The notes under the pieces were generated by a model, which searched no databases, was not told the DNA's origin, and saw nothing but the letters and a program-made list of their open reading frames with translations. The translations under genes were made by a program, and so were the position numbers. Shown here one piece after another: positions 22,680 to 35,054 of a stretch of 64,000 nucleotides of DNA (position 1 is the stretch's first letter; every line of letters begins with the position of its first letter). Where the stretch lies: the NCBI GenBank assembly GCA_026686845.1, contig JAIVEN010000002.1:21674001-21738000 (forward strand), in the 5' to 3' direction. The stretch is from Adenanthera pavonina. Its lineage: Eukaryota > Streptophyta > Magnoliopsida > Fabales > Fabaceae.

Positions 22680-24480
22680 AAAAAGATGATGTTTTTATTA
22701 AATAAATTAATAGTGTCGTGAAATGTTAAAGAGGAGATCAATACATACCAAGGAATTAAAACAGGACGTTACGATGAAGTTCAAAGGAACTCATTCCTCT
22801 AAGCACTATGCCGTAAATAAAAAGAGAGAAATAGTTATAACCAAGCACTTAATTTAACTAGCAACAGATTGTATTAGCTTAACCCACCTGAAAAGGCTAT
22901 ACCTGACTTGATTCGAATTAGTTTGAATCCCAATAAATTTTTTAATTAAATTAAGATAGGTTCAGAATATCGAGTTCATACGAGAAAAAATAAAAAGAGA
23001 GAAATGGTCAAATGACAAAGACAAATATCTAACTAATTTTGTTTCTGACTAGTAGCAATAATAGATTCAGAGTTTCACTGTCTCCTGTAATTTCAAGCTA
23101 GACGGCAGAATTTTTGTTTTAGTAACAAGAAATGGGAATTAATATATACTTGATACATGTTTACCTCTTCTAAATAGTCGTATATTCTACATTTTATATT
23201 GATGATATTAACTGACATTGATAGATAATTATATGCAAAAAAAAAAAAAAAACAGCCGCTGAACAGAATTATACACACTTAAGGTCCATTTGGTTGCATG
23301 CATCAAGAAATAATGTAATGTAAACAATTTATATTACCACACACAATATAAACGCATATGGTTGCGTTTTTATGTAATGATCAGCTTTACTTTATGAAAT
23401 TTGATTATAACCAATCTTAATCCTTCTTACATTCAAAATTGGAATGAAAAATGATTATACCGATGTAACTTCCCTGCAAAAAAAAAAAAACTAAAACTAA
23501 AGTGCCCTTCTCTCTTCTTCCTTTCACTACCCTCTGCCACAGCTGTATATAGTACTGAAAAGTATTTCAGTATTTTTTTAATTCTATTTTTGTTTGTAAC
23601 TCTATTTACCAAACAGAATTAGATATTAATTATTACATTATGTTACATTATAATATATTCCTTTATATTGATTCCTTTAAATTACTAAATTTTTCTTCAA
23701 ATATTTAACAAAGAAATTAGATCTGGATAAAATTCATAACGCAAGGTTGCAATCCGGCAAATTGCCAACCAGTGAGACAAGAACAAACCTCAGTACCTCA
23801 CAATTGTTGAAACAAAGAAAAAAATGTATTTGTTTATATATAAGCACCAATTGGAGGGTAGAGCTCCGCAAACTGTATAAGCAGTAATCGATTTTCTTGA
23901 TTACTTTGGCATATGCATAATGGTTCCCAAGTTAATCTAGTTGGTTTGCCGCGCTCATCACCCTCCTTGTCAATAGCACTTGTGTCGCCGTCGCCGTCGC
24001 CGTTTGCAATGCAAGCACAACGAGTAAATAGGATAATTAGGGATGTAATGCGAGTAACCATAAATTGGCAAATAAAAAATATTTTAATATAATTTTTAAT
24101 TGAGAAATGTTTTTTTAGAATTTTTAAAGAATATTTTTAACGATGTTAACCTATGGGATTCAATTGTATAATTTTAAAATAGAGGGAAGGTCCTTGTAAT
24201 TTAAGCAAAATAAAAGGGACGTCACAATATTTTACTCTAAATTAAAACTCCAAAAAAAAAAAGCAACAAAACATACACACACGACAATAAGTAGACCTTT
24301 TGTCCTATAACAATTACAAATTTGTTAATTTGGCCTTTTAAAAAGTGATTCTGTAATGTCGTCCCCCATTGATTTTTTTTATCATTTTAATCTCTATCTA
24401 TTAATTGACATAAATTTAATTAAATTATTGAGTTTATCAAAAAAATTATTGATGTAATCTAAATACGTACATGTTAAACT
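22680..24480. repeat. Duplicated segment X1 (paralogue at 55120-55640)
   Basis: Shares 'caaggaattaaaacaggac', 'cctctaagcacta', 'gccgta', 'agagaaatggtcaaatga' and 'ccttttgtcc(t/c)ataa' in order with X2. X1 is longer; it contains an A-run near 23240 and a GT-rich block near 23281-23480. A minus-strand open frame at 23834-24061 is not supported as a gene. Confidence 0.65.
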
Positions 24481-24659
24481 GACAAGGTGGCTATATGCTT
24501 TGTATATATAAAAATAATTATCTACTATATAGTGACCAAATTTATAGACTTTCTCCAATTTTAGACAGTGTAAACTTCATTTCATAATAAGGTAATAACC
24601 ACATAAATATTCTTTGACAAATTAGCAACATTGTCAAATTTGTGTCAGTAAAACAAAGA

Positions 24660-25067
24660 AAATCAATTTGAGGACAAGTAAGAGACTTGTACTTTGGATG
24701 ATCTATTTAAAATTAATTAAACATTTTATTATTTTCCAAAAAGGAAAACTTCTAATTTACTTTTATTATTAACCTGTTTGTAGCGGCCTCAACAAGTAAA
24801 TAATTAATTCATCTTATCGGGACTCCTTTGAGAAATATAAAAAACACATACCATCAAATTCTGTTTTTAATTTTTTATTTCATGGGTGATTAAAATCAAG
24901 TCACAGACAACTACGCATAAGCATATGAAACACAGATACATACGATCATTAACCCAACTCTTTCTTCACTTTATTCATGCATATATAAACCCTAGAAGTC
25001 CCACTTAATCATCTTCTAAACCTTTTTCTGAAGCTGAGTGGAACTTGGAAGAAAGGAGTACTTATTA
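24660..25067 (-). repeat. 3' flank of PR-1 copy B, conserved in three places
   Basis: The PR-1 downstream region, including 'ttatttcatgggtgat', 'cgcataagcat' and 'acacagatacat', also occurs at 52195-52505 (no gene attached) and 56020-56375. It supports the tandem-duplication model of the locus. Confidence 0.7.
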
Positions 25068-25559
25068 TCAATAAGGGCGCTGGCCAGCGTAATTCCCAGG
25101 AGGGTCATAGTTGCAGCTAACAAGAGTCCCACCATTATTATCGCATTTGACCTTAGCACAGCCGACCCGAACCGAGTTGCGCCAAACCACCTGAGTATAG
25201 TGCCTGCACTCTTGTCCGACGCATGAGTTGGAGTTATGATCATAGAATTTCTTCTCTCCGACCCACATGTTGACGGCAGCAGTGCCGGTCAGGTCGGGCA
25301 TGGCCCAGGCGAGGTTCTCGCCGTAGGGGCCACGGGAGTGAACCATCTTGCAGCTGCCTTTGAACTGACTCAGGTAGTTGAGAGCGTAGGAGGCTAACTT
25401 TTTGTCCCACGAAATGGGTCCGACGCCGACCTGGCCGCGGGCGGCGTTGTGAGCGTTGACGAAGTCTTGGGGAGAGTCTTGGGCATTGGAGATAAATGGG
25501 ATGGCTAAGAAGAGGAGAAGCAGAAGTGAGGTTGGGATAATACTAGGGTTTCGTCCCAT
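25068..25559 (-). CDS. PR1: Pathogenesis-related protein 1 (CAP superfamily), intact
   Basis: A single exon of 163 residues, the usual PR-1 length. Residues 1-26 form a signal peptide (MGRNPSIIPTSLLLLLFLAI..., cleavage likely before QDSPQDF). The CAP domain has HNAAR (cavity His), GPYGENLAW (Glu) and HYTQVVW (second His), plus six cysteines (GSCKM, NSCVGQEC, GCAKVKC, SCNYD) that form the three conserved disulphides. It ends CNYDPPGNYAGQRPY, matching the CNYxxxGNxxxxxPY signature from which the defence peptide CAPE is cut in other plants. PR-1 is secreted to the apoplast, binds sterols, and is a salicylate or pathogen marker in many species. A TATA box lies upstream at 25611-25620. The ATG at 25559 is the only one giving a signal peptide. 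The gene is part of an X-PR1-Y duplicated unit and is probably functional. Confidence 0.93.
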   Translation of the reverse strand: MGRNPSIIPTSLLLLLFLAIPFISNAQDSPQDFVNAHNAARGQVGVGPISWDKKLASYALNYLSQFKGSCKMVHSRGPYGENLAWAMPDLTGTAAVNMWVGEKKFYDHNSNSCVGQECRHYTQVVWRNSVRVGCAKVKCDNNGGTLVSCNYDPPGNYAGQRPY

Positions 25560-25610
25560 TGTGAATTATGATGGATTGGAAGATGGAAAGAGAGGGGATG
25601 CAGATGCACG

Positions 25611-25620
25611 TATATATAGA
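25611..25620 (-). promoter_or_regulatory. TATA box of PR-1 copy B
   Basis: On the minus strand CTATATATA lies about 52 bp before the ATG. The same motif sits at the same distance in front of the paralogue at 56924. Confidence 0.7.
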
Positions 25621-25639
25621 TACATTGGCAATGCCGTAT

Positions 25640-26942
25640 AATTTTAATCCGATATATTCTTTAAAAAATTATTGAAATTTATTGATAAACTAGATATATT
25701 TACCTGTATAATGCAATGGATGGATAATAACTTAGCCTACCTTTTATTTAGTCCAATCATATTTATCGTGCGACTTCATTACATTTTTTCTTTAAAACTC
25801 ACACTTAACACACACAATTAAATAAACTAAGAATATATTAATATAATTGAAATGCTATTTATCTAATCTCACTTTGATATTGAAAGTTCAAGTGTTCGGA
25901 TTATAAAATAATAATAATAATAATAAACAATGCCCAGAAGGCAGAAGCAGGGATGGAATCACGGGGACCAGTACGGGCGTGGTCCCCACGCCGAAAGTTT
26001 TAAACCTTGTTTTATAGTATTGTATATTTATTTTACCAAAATTTTATTTTATATAAAGATTATATATTTTTGGCCTCCCAAAATTTATACTTTATTCTAA
26101 AAATCGAGATTGAAAAGTTTGTATATCAGAAAGTCTAGCTTTTATCCTTTAATTAATAGATTACTATAACTTGTGTCAACTTTTTCAGTATCAATAGTTA
26201 TATTGATCGGGCTTTCTTAGCTATGGAAAATTCTGTGATATGTTTTTTAATCTCGGCTTCTCCCGTAACAAAATCTTAGCTCCGTCTCAGTCTGGAAGTG
26301 GAGTAAAAGTTCTCAATAAATTGGCTCTCCAAACAGACTACTAAAAAAAATCCATTACTAGGACGGAGGCATGTATATATACCGTGTCCTGCATTTTAAT
26401 CATCGATCAATATCTTATATCTATTCAATATAAATATAAAATTTAAAGTAAATCATATTGTTCCTAAGTTGTTGTGAATAGTGTTGTGCTGCTGTTTATT
26501 TATTAAATTAAACTCTCACAGGGAGTTCGCTTAGTTATATATATATATATATATTACATTTTGAAAAGAACTTTTGAATTTTAAATTATAACTATTTATA
26601 TTAAAAGTGATTTAAAAATATGTAAAATTATTTTAAAGGATTCAAAGAAAAGAAATTAATTTGGGATCCTAAATTATTATTTTTTGATATTATTTAAATT
26701 TATTGATTTGTAAGTCTTTCAAAATTTTAAAATTTAAAGATATTCAATATTAATATCATTAATTTGATATTTTATTCACATTTTTGTTTTGTTTTCTTTT
26801 TGGTTTGCCCTATATTTTAGTATTGATGTGAAATATATGACTTGTTCAAAGTTCATGAAAGTTATTTTCTATTCACTTTTCCATTTGTAGTTTATAAGAT
26901 TATAGTGTCCGCTACTGCTCATATATAAATAATCAACGGAAA
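25640..26942. other. Upstream of PR-1 copy B, no gene seen
   Basis: AT-rich sequence. A (TAA)n run lies at 25907-25925 and a (TA)n run at 26537-26553. No open frame with recognisable homology. Confidence 0.45.
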
Positions 26943-27152
26943 AGCTCGCCATGCAATGTTTTATACAAAACCATCTCGGAACTGGTAATGGTGTATAGGT
27001 TAAGAAAATTCCTACCCGAAAGAAAAATACATGGCAATATTATCGTTACCAAGAAAGCAATGCATTTTATGAAGAAAAGAGTAAGAGGCAAGAAAGGTTT
27101 CATGGCCTTTAAAATTGACTTGAAGAAAAACTTATGGTCAAATTGTGCTTAG
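26943..27152 (+). pseudogene. LINE (L1-type) reverse transcriptase fragment
   Basis: About 67 uninterrupted codons read CNVLYKTISELVMVYRLR, then IHGNIIVTKKAMHFMKK, then GKKGFMAFKIDLKK. This is the plant LINE reverse transcriptase segment that includes the 'CNVLYKIISK...NRL' block and the start of the 'KKGFMAIKIDLEKAYDR' catalytic region. The homology stops before the first catalytic Asp pair and a TAG follows at 27150-27152. It is a short relic with neither the 5' nor the 3' part of the element attached. Confidence 0.7.
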
Positions 27153-27640
27153 GCGGCACCATCTGTGAATAGTGGAAGAATAATCAAGTTGGTTCCTCCG
27201 AAAGTTCGTCTTGGATAATGATAATGGAAGAAATTTTCAGAGGCTCTTGTGTGAAATGGAAGAAATAAATTGTCACGATCGATCAGAACGAAGGGTCGAC
27301 GTTCATTGGGCGTGTCGATCTTCCTCTCCCACTAAGGGCTGGTTCGAATTAATCCAGATCGCGACAACACTCTGAAACTAACATCAATTAGTTTCCAGCA
27401 GCGTACGATGTTTCTTAGTTATACACAGAAAATGACGAGTCCAATGGCAACACAAATGACTGAGACATAAATACGTGACCCTAGATCTATTTTCTTTTTT
27501 TAAGAAAATCATTTATGTATTTAATGTGGACTGTAAATGGTTTACTTGATCTTTTGTTAATTTAATAAAGTTCAAGTTTCCCCTTTTTTTCGGATACATA
27601 GTTCGAGTTTCCTTCTCATCATCGGGACATATATGAAAAC
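27153..27640. other. Intergenic between LINE relic and segment Y1
   Basis: Higher GC than its neighbours in 27270-27440, but no open frame with recognisable homology on either strand. Confidence 0.4.
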
Positions 27641-27642
27641 TG

Positions 27643-29760
27643 CACTTTGCGTAGCCATGGCTTCGTTCAAGTAAACCAAAATATGTAGGACGAAAAATGT
27701 AATTGCGTAGATAAAATTGGTGGCTATAAACCAAAACTCAAGACATAAGGTATAAAGTCGATGGCGGCTTCCGCTCTGATGGCGCGTTGACTCAGTCAAC
27801 CATTTATAATGACAATTCTCGTCTTTCTTCAGTTAATAATCCATCATCATGTGTAGCGATTTGATCTTATTTTCCCTTCCATTAATTGGAATAATTTCTT
27901 TAATTAACAGAAAATTCATAAGAAGAATTTTTTAGATCAAACAAGGCTAATAATGTGAACAAGTTTATGTTTTTGATTTTGCGCGTATCAAAATTTGAGT
28001 TTTACTAGTTATTTTTATTAGCGTATATCAAAAGTATTCCTTAACCAAAAGTCATATACTAACCCTTTGTAAGGTATAGAAATTACTAAAATTAACTTTA
28101 CATATCTCAATAGAAATAATTGAAATAGACTTTACATCTTTTAACAAGGCATTCTTTATGCACAAGCAATTAAATTTTAAACAATACACTTAAAAGGCTC
28201 AACAATCAGTTAGTATTATTTATAAATATAGTCATTCATACTCATCCTAAAGGGAACGTCTAACTCATGTTTGATTGGCAGTAATCATCATTGTAGGGAA
28301 AGGAATGGTTTGAGGATTCCACATTTTGGTTGGTAGGAAATCAAAGGTCCCCTATTACATTCCCATTGGAATTATGATGCCATATTCGTTTAGTTATTGA
28401 TAATTTTAGGGGGGAAAACATTTTTATATAAAAATAACAATTTTTTAATATTTATATTACATATATATGTAAAAAATAATTTTAATATTAAAAAAAATTT
28501 GGTCATAATGAATGTTTTAAAATGTCTTTATATAACTAAACATTAAAACAAATGAACCGTCCATTTTCTTTCATAACATAATTAACATACTTATCACATT
28601 CCATCAATTCTCATTCTCATTCCTATATATTCTCATAAAATATATGACTCTGTGAACCAAATCAAGCCCAATATATGGTAATCCATTAAAAATGAAAAGA
28701 AAATAGGCAATGGAATCCAATAAAGTGGTGTGTTCAGTGAGGGAGAAGCGTTTCCTTCACCCATTCCTTTAAGAAACCAAGGAACTCCCAAAACTCATTC
28801 ATAACTTCATACCTGAAGAGCAGTGTCAAATTCCAAAATTGCCCAATGCTCCCTAGCCCATGAATTTAACAATAGTTTTGCATATATAATATGTTTTGCT
28901 ATGTTTATATATATAAAAAAAAGTTTTGCCACGGGTGTTTGAGTCTTTTTCTCATTTAATTATTTCCATTCTTATTCTGTTTCTATCCTACTGAATATCG
29001 TATAATATGTGTATGGACAAGTCCTTAAACATAACCAATTTTTTTATGCCTATCTCTCCATTCCATTTTCATTTCCATTAATTTCATTAAAAATCGGTCT
29101 AAATTGTGAAAGATACGGAAAATTTTTGGATACGATTGGAAGGAGTAGAAGGAAGGTATGAGGAATCTCAAGGAAAAAGAGATTAAATGATAGGATGATA
29201 TGGATAGTGATCAAGAGTTTAATTTGATATAATAAAAAATATTAAAGAAAATATATCCCCATCGAGCAGAGTGGCCTCGGCTTGAGGTGGGCTTGAGGTG
29301 TTGCTCATGGGGCTTGGGCTTTGAGGCTTCTGTGTTCTATGGATCATGAATGAAAATTTTAATTAACAAAACAGGTCAGTCTTTTTCTATTAAAAAAAAA
29401 AGTCTATCTTCCTAATATATTAATTTCTGGATAAAACCATGTTATTAGTGACTAAGCTATTTTAATTAACTTAGATAGAGGAAGCTTGTCACTTTTTCTA
29501 ATGGCTAAAAAACACTAGAACTACCAATAGCAATTGAGTTGAATAATAAGGTATTCAAAACTTCTTAAATAAGGCATCAAGTTCAAATCTTGTAGATGGA
29601 AATAATCATATTGGGAGACGTATCCCTATTCAACATTGACAATACTTAAATTTAACCCAATAGTACCAAATACTAGATAATTATATAAAAAATTGAAGTT
29701 TTTGTTAATAGTTATAATGAGATATTGTTAATCTATTATAATCACAAAACAGAAGATTGA
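27643..29760. repeat. Duplicated segment Y1 (paralogue Y2 at 52536-54960)
   Basis: Co-linear with Y2 over about 2 kb: 'cactttgcgtagccatggct', 'aaccaaaat...aggacgaaaaat', 'cattcatcctcatcct'-like words, 'agcagtgtcaaattcca', 'ttctatggatcatgaatgaa' and 'gttattagtgactaagctat' occur in both. Y1 contains one extra SINE (29520-29668). No protein-coding gene was seen in either copy, so the similarity reflects duplication rather than coding constraint. Confidence 0.85.
29511..29677 (+). mobile_element. SINE present in Y1, absent from Y2
   Basis: A 149-bp insertion (29520-29668) with box A-like 'aattgagttgaat' and box B-like GTTCAAATCTTG, followed by 'gggagacgtatccct', a block common in plant SINE bodies. 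It is flanked by AACACTAGA (29511-29519) and AATACTAGA (29669-29677), 8 of 9 identical. The paralogous Y2 segment (around 54880) runs straight through this point without it. Confidence 0.75.
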
Positions 29761-31416
29761 TAATAAGTAACTACTCTTGGTAAAAAAGAAAAGTAACTTC
29801 TCACAGCACACGACAAAATAACATTTGAGAACTTTTGCAGTTCTCAAATGTCTTATTGTTTATCATTTTAGCCAATTTTTGGTTGTGGCATACTAGACGT
29901 ATCTTGCAGCTTTTCCTTGTTTATATGTCCACATATATTGCAAGCTTTTGTATTAGCTGCTGCTGTTACTCCATGTGACCATTTTCTCTTGATATGTGTT
30001 CAACAAGATATATATTTTCTTCTATATCTATCTGGCTTAATAATCTTTTTTGTTTCATTTATACACATGCACAAACGTCACACATACGAGATGAATACCT
30101 TGAGGAAACTTTGGCTTAGTGGCAATTCTTTGTGGAATTTTAGAAAGTGCAGGGTTTAGGTTTATATGCTAATGTTTTGTGTTATAATACCTTGTGGAAT
30201 TTTCAATTTTTTGTTCTTACCAGTGTATTCAGAGGCTAATTTTGGTCAGAATTTATGCCTTATGTTCTGTCTTAATTAGTTCTGTCTTATTCTTATATGC
30301 TAATGTTTTGTGTTATACTTATAGTCTTCTTATTGGCTGTTGAGTTCGCTTCATTAGAAGTGTGAAAATTAGGGAAGTTTCTTTGACTAATTCCTTTTAA
30401 TTTAGTAGTGCTGACATAAATACTGATATTGTGAGTGCAAAATAAGTGCACGCACATTGGGAAAGTACTGTGCTATTTTTTAATGTCTGAAATATTAATT
30501 TTACCTATAACAGAGCATTCTTCCTCCTATGATCCTATTTATTGGTTTTGTAGCAATTTCAATAGCAAATTCACATATTCCACAATTTGAATGAGTCCTA
30601 CTAATTTAGCCATCCAGTAAATAATTCACCCTTCTCATAATGTTTTTAGTTCTTTCCGATAACTATTTTTCATGAATTATTTAAAATGCATCCATATGTA
30701 GGACATGGTCATATTTCTTATTAATAAGGTCATGCTATATTTTAGGAGATCTTCATTTTTTTAACGGCTTTAGGTTATGATTTATCAAGAAGGCATCTGT
30801 TTTACTTATGATTGAAGATTTTAAGTTTGAATTAGTTGATGTTTTGCTTTGTAGAACTGTTTGTATTTTTATGTTCAAACATGCCTTTTCTTTTTTAGTT
30901 TTTTTAATGTGTCTATTTTTATTCGGGACAAGATGATTACGATAGAGGAGTCATGACTAAATGAGAAGATTCATATTTGATCATACATTTAATTGATTAT
31001 TTAATTACCTGTTATCAAAGTTGATTTTTTTAACAAATTGAAAACTAAATTATAAGGCAATTGTTTTAAATATATTTTCCAAAATTACATCTTAAATATA
31101 CTTTCTTGTCCATGAACTAAGGCATAAAAATAAATTTTCAACTCAGTTCTTATACAATCAAATTAAAATATTAAATTTTTTTCTATTCACTTCTTTTTTA
31201 ATTTATCTATTTGCTTTAAACATGTGCTAAACATTTCTTATTTTGAAAACGGTGCAATGCAGGGACAAAAAATCTAGTTATATTAAAAAATTGGAACTTT
31301 TGTTAATATTTGTAATGAAATATTGTTAAATTATATTATAGATAATAAGTAACTCCTCCTGGTGTAAAAAAATAAAAATAAAAAGCAACTTCTCAAAGCA
31401 AATATGTAACTATTTT
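29761..31416. other. Intergenic, no gene seen
   Basis: AT-rich. The segment 'tatatgctaatgttttgtgttata' is present in near-identical form twice (about 30163 and 30296). No open frame was recognised. Confidence 0.45.
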
Positions 31417-31775
31417 TGTTCCTACAAGACACATTTGTAATTAAGAAGGCTATCCTTATAAGTCATCCAAAGGAAAGTGTTAACTTTTCTCACAAATCAT
31501 CAATTAAATGTTTGTTCCTATGAGCCACGCACATTTGTAAAAAAGCTATCAATACAAGTCTTTCAAAGGAAAGTTTTAACTTTTCTCACAAATAATCAGC
31601 TAAATGTTTGTTCCTACGAGCCACATTTGTAACAGAAGGCTATTCTTACAAGTCATCCAAAGGAAAGTTTTAACTTTTCTCACAAATCATCGGTTAAATG
31701 TCTGTTCCTATAACCCACATTTGCAAGAAGGCTATCCATAGTCATTAGTTAAATGTTTGTTCCTACGAGCCATAA
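31417..31775. repeat. Minisatellite, about 95-bp period, 3.5 copies
   Basis: The phrase TGTTCCTA(C/T) starts at 31417, 31513, 31609, 31703 and 31758, giving spacings of 96, 96, 94 and 55. Each full unit also holds 'cacatttgtaa', 'aaggctat', 'aagtc-tccaaaggaaagt' variants and 'aacttttctcacaaat'. The last unit is truncated. Confidence 0.9.
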
Positions 31776-32105
31776 AAATTTTTGCTAGCTAACATATCGA
31801 AATTCTCACAAATGTGCTGATTAATATCCGTAATATAATTAACAATAACTACAGAAGTTTGCAAAATATTTAAGTCAAGAGTATTTACAGATTATTTAGA
31901 GGAAAATGGCTGTATAAAAATTATAGTTCATATCTAAAATTATGCTTTCAATTATAGATTTAAGTCTAGAAATACATTATTTCAAAAAATAAGGATAAAA
32001 TTTTTTCACCCAAACTGCCATATGGCACACCATCATCAAGGTGATAATTCTTGTGCAATGCAAACTTTTCTTGTTTAATTTCTTTAATTTTGTGTAGCTA
32101 TTGGG
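31776..32105. other. Intergenic, no gene seen
   Basis: AT-rich spacer between the minisatellite and the MITE. Confidence 0.4.
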
Positions 32106-32723
32106 ATTCGTTCTAGAGGTGAACATGGGTCGGGTCGGGCCGGGTTTGACCCCTACCCGATGCCCGGCTCTATGTTCTTCGGGCCAATATCGGGCCAGTA
32201 CCGGGCTGGTCCGATATTATATATATATTTTTTTAAAAATAAAAAAATAAAAAAATAAAAAAATTATTTAATAATAAAAAATATACTTATTTATACTTAA
32301 AAATAGATTTTATTAAAACATAATCTTAGCCAAAAAATAATTTTTTTCAAAATTTATGAATATTTAACCATTATACATATTTTTACATAAATATTAAGGT
32401 AAAAAACTAATTCAAAATTTAAAAAATATTTGAAACATTAAAATTTTAAAATATTTTTATAATATTTACATAGTAAATATATTATATTAGATATATGAAG
32501 AATAAAAATCCTACAAAATCAATTAAGATATATAAAATAATTGAAAGAAATTAAAAAAATTATATATATATATATATATATAGTTCGGGCCGGGCCGGGG
32601 TTAGGGTGTCTGACCCTAACCCCAGCCCGGCCCGAAAGGTGGCCCTGCCCGATTGGCCCGAAAGTGGTCGGGCCGGACCGGGCTATTCAGGCTTGGGCCA
32701 ACATGTTCACCCCTAGTTCGTTC
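32106..32723. mobile_element. hAT-like MITE with GC-rich ends
   Basis: The element spans 32114-32715 (602 bp). Its ends TAGAGGTGAACATG and CATGTTCACCCCTA are inverted repeats with one mismatch. The flanking 8-mers ATTCGTTC (32106-32113) and GTTCGTTC (32716-32723) agree at 7 of 8, the hAT target length. Both ends are very GC-rich (cgggccgggc words in opposite orientation) around an AT-rich core. No coding capacity. Confidence 0.88.
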
Positions 32724-33869
32724 TAATTCTTAAATTGTTTCTTGTAACATCTTAAAGATTTGGGTACCAAAAGAACCAACTTCCCTACACTTAGGAAGGT
32801 GATAAGTAACTCCATATTACTTTAGAATTAGCAAATGATCAAAAGACATTAGAACTTGGAGTTACAGGGATGAGAATTAGGTGGGAGGACTCAGAAAAAC
32901 AAGGTCAAAGACGAAGATAAAACTAGATACTGCGATTGCGCACAAAAGGGAAGGAATAAGAGCTACCACTATGGTGTCGCAGCGTGGAGTGAGGGTGCCG
33001 CGGTGCCTAACACTGCTGTGCTGACAGTAGTTTGCTATCAATTTGGGTGAACTTTAGACACGCATAATTTTCTGCCTGGACCTTCGCTTGATAAGATTCC
33101 AAAGCCTACAAGTCCCACAATACCTCCTCCAACTATGGGCATAGATTGCACCCTAAAATTCCTCTATATGTAGATTCTGTACTTTTGAGACCAAAATGGT
33201 CACTTTTGGCGAAAACACCTTTTGACCATCAAACCTTTTCTAACATGTCATGAATAACCCAAGCATATTATCTAAGAAAGTTGCATCCCAGGAGAACTAC
33301 TCCCTTAAGATTTGACACCTTTAAACCCCATACTTATCTATAAGTCTTATACCCAATTCCACCAAACTCACCAATAGACTCAAGGGATATTATAAACTAC
33401 CCAAACTTGACATAATGCATGGGGGCAATTCGATGCCCGACCCTAGATCACTATGATAACAATCGGGCTTCACTCTCTGTCATCCTTCATAGTCATGACC
33501 CCAATCACCACCAAGACATCAAAAGACTTAAACCACCACTACAAGATGCTTACAACCCTTGATGTCACAACATATATACTTACCTTTTCCACCATAGACA
33601 TAACAAAACTTAGGATCCTAAGCTACACAAAACATGCTAGAGAGACAAGAACCCTAGGGACAACCCAAAGGATTCACAAAGCAATATTACATATGACATC
33701 AATTCATTGTCCTATACTTAGCACAATACTATACAAGCATATAATATGTGTTTATAGAGGAAACATACCCAATAATAGTACTCTAATATCTCAAACATCA
33801 CCAAGTGGAATATATCCACCTCAGATTCCTCCTTGCTAGATGCTAGAACCCATTCTTGTAAATGTTTTC
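32724..33869. repeat. Diverged partial copy of the 2.4-kb repeat
   Basis: Segments such as 'cgcataattttctgcctgga ... ttgataagattccaaagcct', 'ttttgagaccaaaatgg' and 'aagatttgacacctttaaac' align with the first 450 bp of the units starting at 34213 and 36632. The open frame at 33453-33839 has no recognisable protein similarity. Confidence 0.55.
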
Positions 33870-34212
33870 TGTAACACCTTACCTTCAAATGCCTTTAAAC
33901 TTGACCAAAAACTTTCAAAACCAACTAAATACAACCCAAGCATCTCAAAAGAACCTTGAAAAACCACTGGGTAGTGAAAAAACAACACATAAACACTAGA
34001 AAGTGGGCTAGGGTTGCGGCCGCTATAGTACCGCCGCGGCTCTAGACCTTATAACACCCTACCTTCAAACACCTTCAGACTCGACCATGAACTTCAAAAT
34101 CCAACCAAATACAACCCACATATCTCAAACAACCTCCCAAAACTTCAGAGTAGGGAAACAAGCCAAATAACATCAAAATCTGAGCTGGGGCTGCGGCCGC
34201 TACAGTACCGCC
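33870..34212. repeat. Two tandem copies of a 170-175 bp unit
   Basis: Each copy starts TAACACC(T/C)TACCTTCAAA (33873 and 34051) and ends with GCGGCCGCTA(T/C)AGTACCGCCG, a GC-rich word close to 'ctctagacc' or 'ctccagatc'. They lie immediately before the large direct repeats. Confidence 0.75.
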
Positions 34213-35017
34213 GTAGCTCCAGATCTCCCATGTTTTTCACTCGCTACTGGAGTCATTGGCGTCGTGGCTTACTTCCTAGCGCCGTGGCTCCCCTGCTGGT
34301 TTTCCACACTAGCAAAATTCCAACACTATGACAAACTTCCGATGTGCATAACTTTATGCTCTGGCCTCCAATTGACTTGATTCCAACTCATACAAGTCAA
34401 TCTAGTCCCAATTTATCCATAGACACCACTTTCACTTCAATCCAACTTCGTATGGAGATTTTGGATATCTGACACTGTTTTGTCCACTTTTTGACCAAAA
34501 CTCATAACTCTCATTTGCCACCAAAGGGAATTCAACCACTCAGGACCATTCAAATAGGTCCAAAGCCATTCAAATAACTTGTCCAAAAAGGATTCACCTC
34601 AAAGGAACCGTTCCTTTGAGATTTGAACCCCTTGAACCCTATTTGACAAATTGGGCTCCTTGCCCCAAAACACACCAATAAGGCCCAATTTCACCCATGG
34701 GCTCACAAACATTACCATACTGACACCTCAAAACCTCAAGTCACACATACATCACCATCTAGCATACACAGCACATACAACATAATTCCACACACATAAA
34801 CATACATACAACATCCATCCATAATAATCCTCATCTAAGCCATACATCCATTACAAAATATTCTATCCTACTTGGCACAAGATACAAATCCAAATTACAC
34901 ATAAACTGCATAGACCTAGTATTCTTGCGCATTCTTAGGGCTAGTGTCAGAACCGTTACCTGAAAAGTTAGTTCATGGGAGAAAGGTGTGAGACAATATC
35001 TTAGTAATCGGGAACAA

Positions 35018-35054
<37 letters not shown>

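Noticed and set aside
23834..24061. 75-codon minus-strand open frame with GDGDGDT
   Set aside because: The acidic repeat comes from a short GGCGAC repeat; no homology or signal, and it lies in a duplicated non-coding segment.
31417..31775. Regularly spaced repeats that could suggest a CRISPR-like array
   Set aside because: The whole 95-bp unit is repeated, with no unique spacers, and the genome is a plant; it is a minisatellite.
33453..33839. 128-codon plus-strand open frame
   Set aside because: Sits in repeat-derived DNA, with T/I/H-rich composition and no recognisable domain.
35019..35048. CA repeats as possible functional Z-DNA or centromeric signal
   Set aside because: Ordinary dinucleotide microsatellite carried inside a repeated unit (second copy at 37433-37465).
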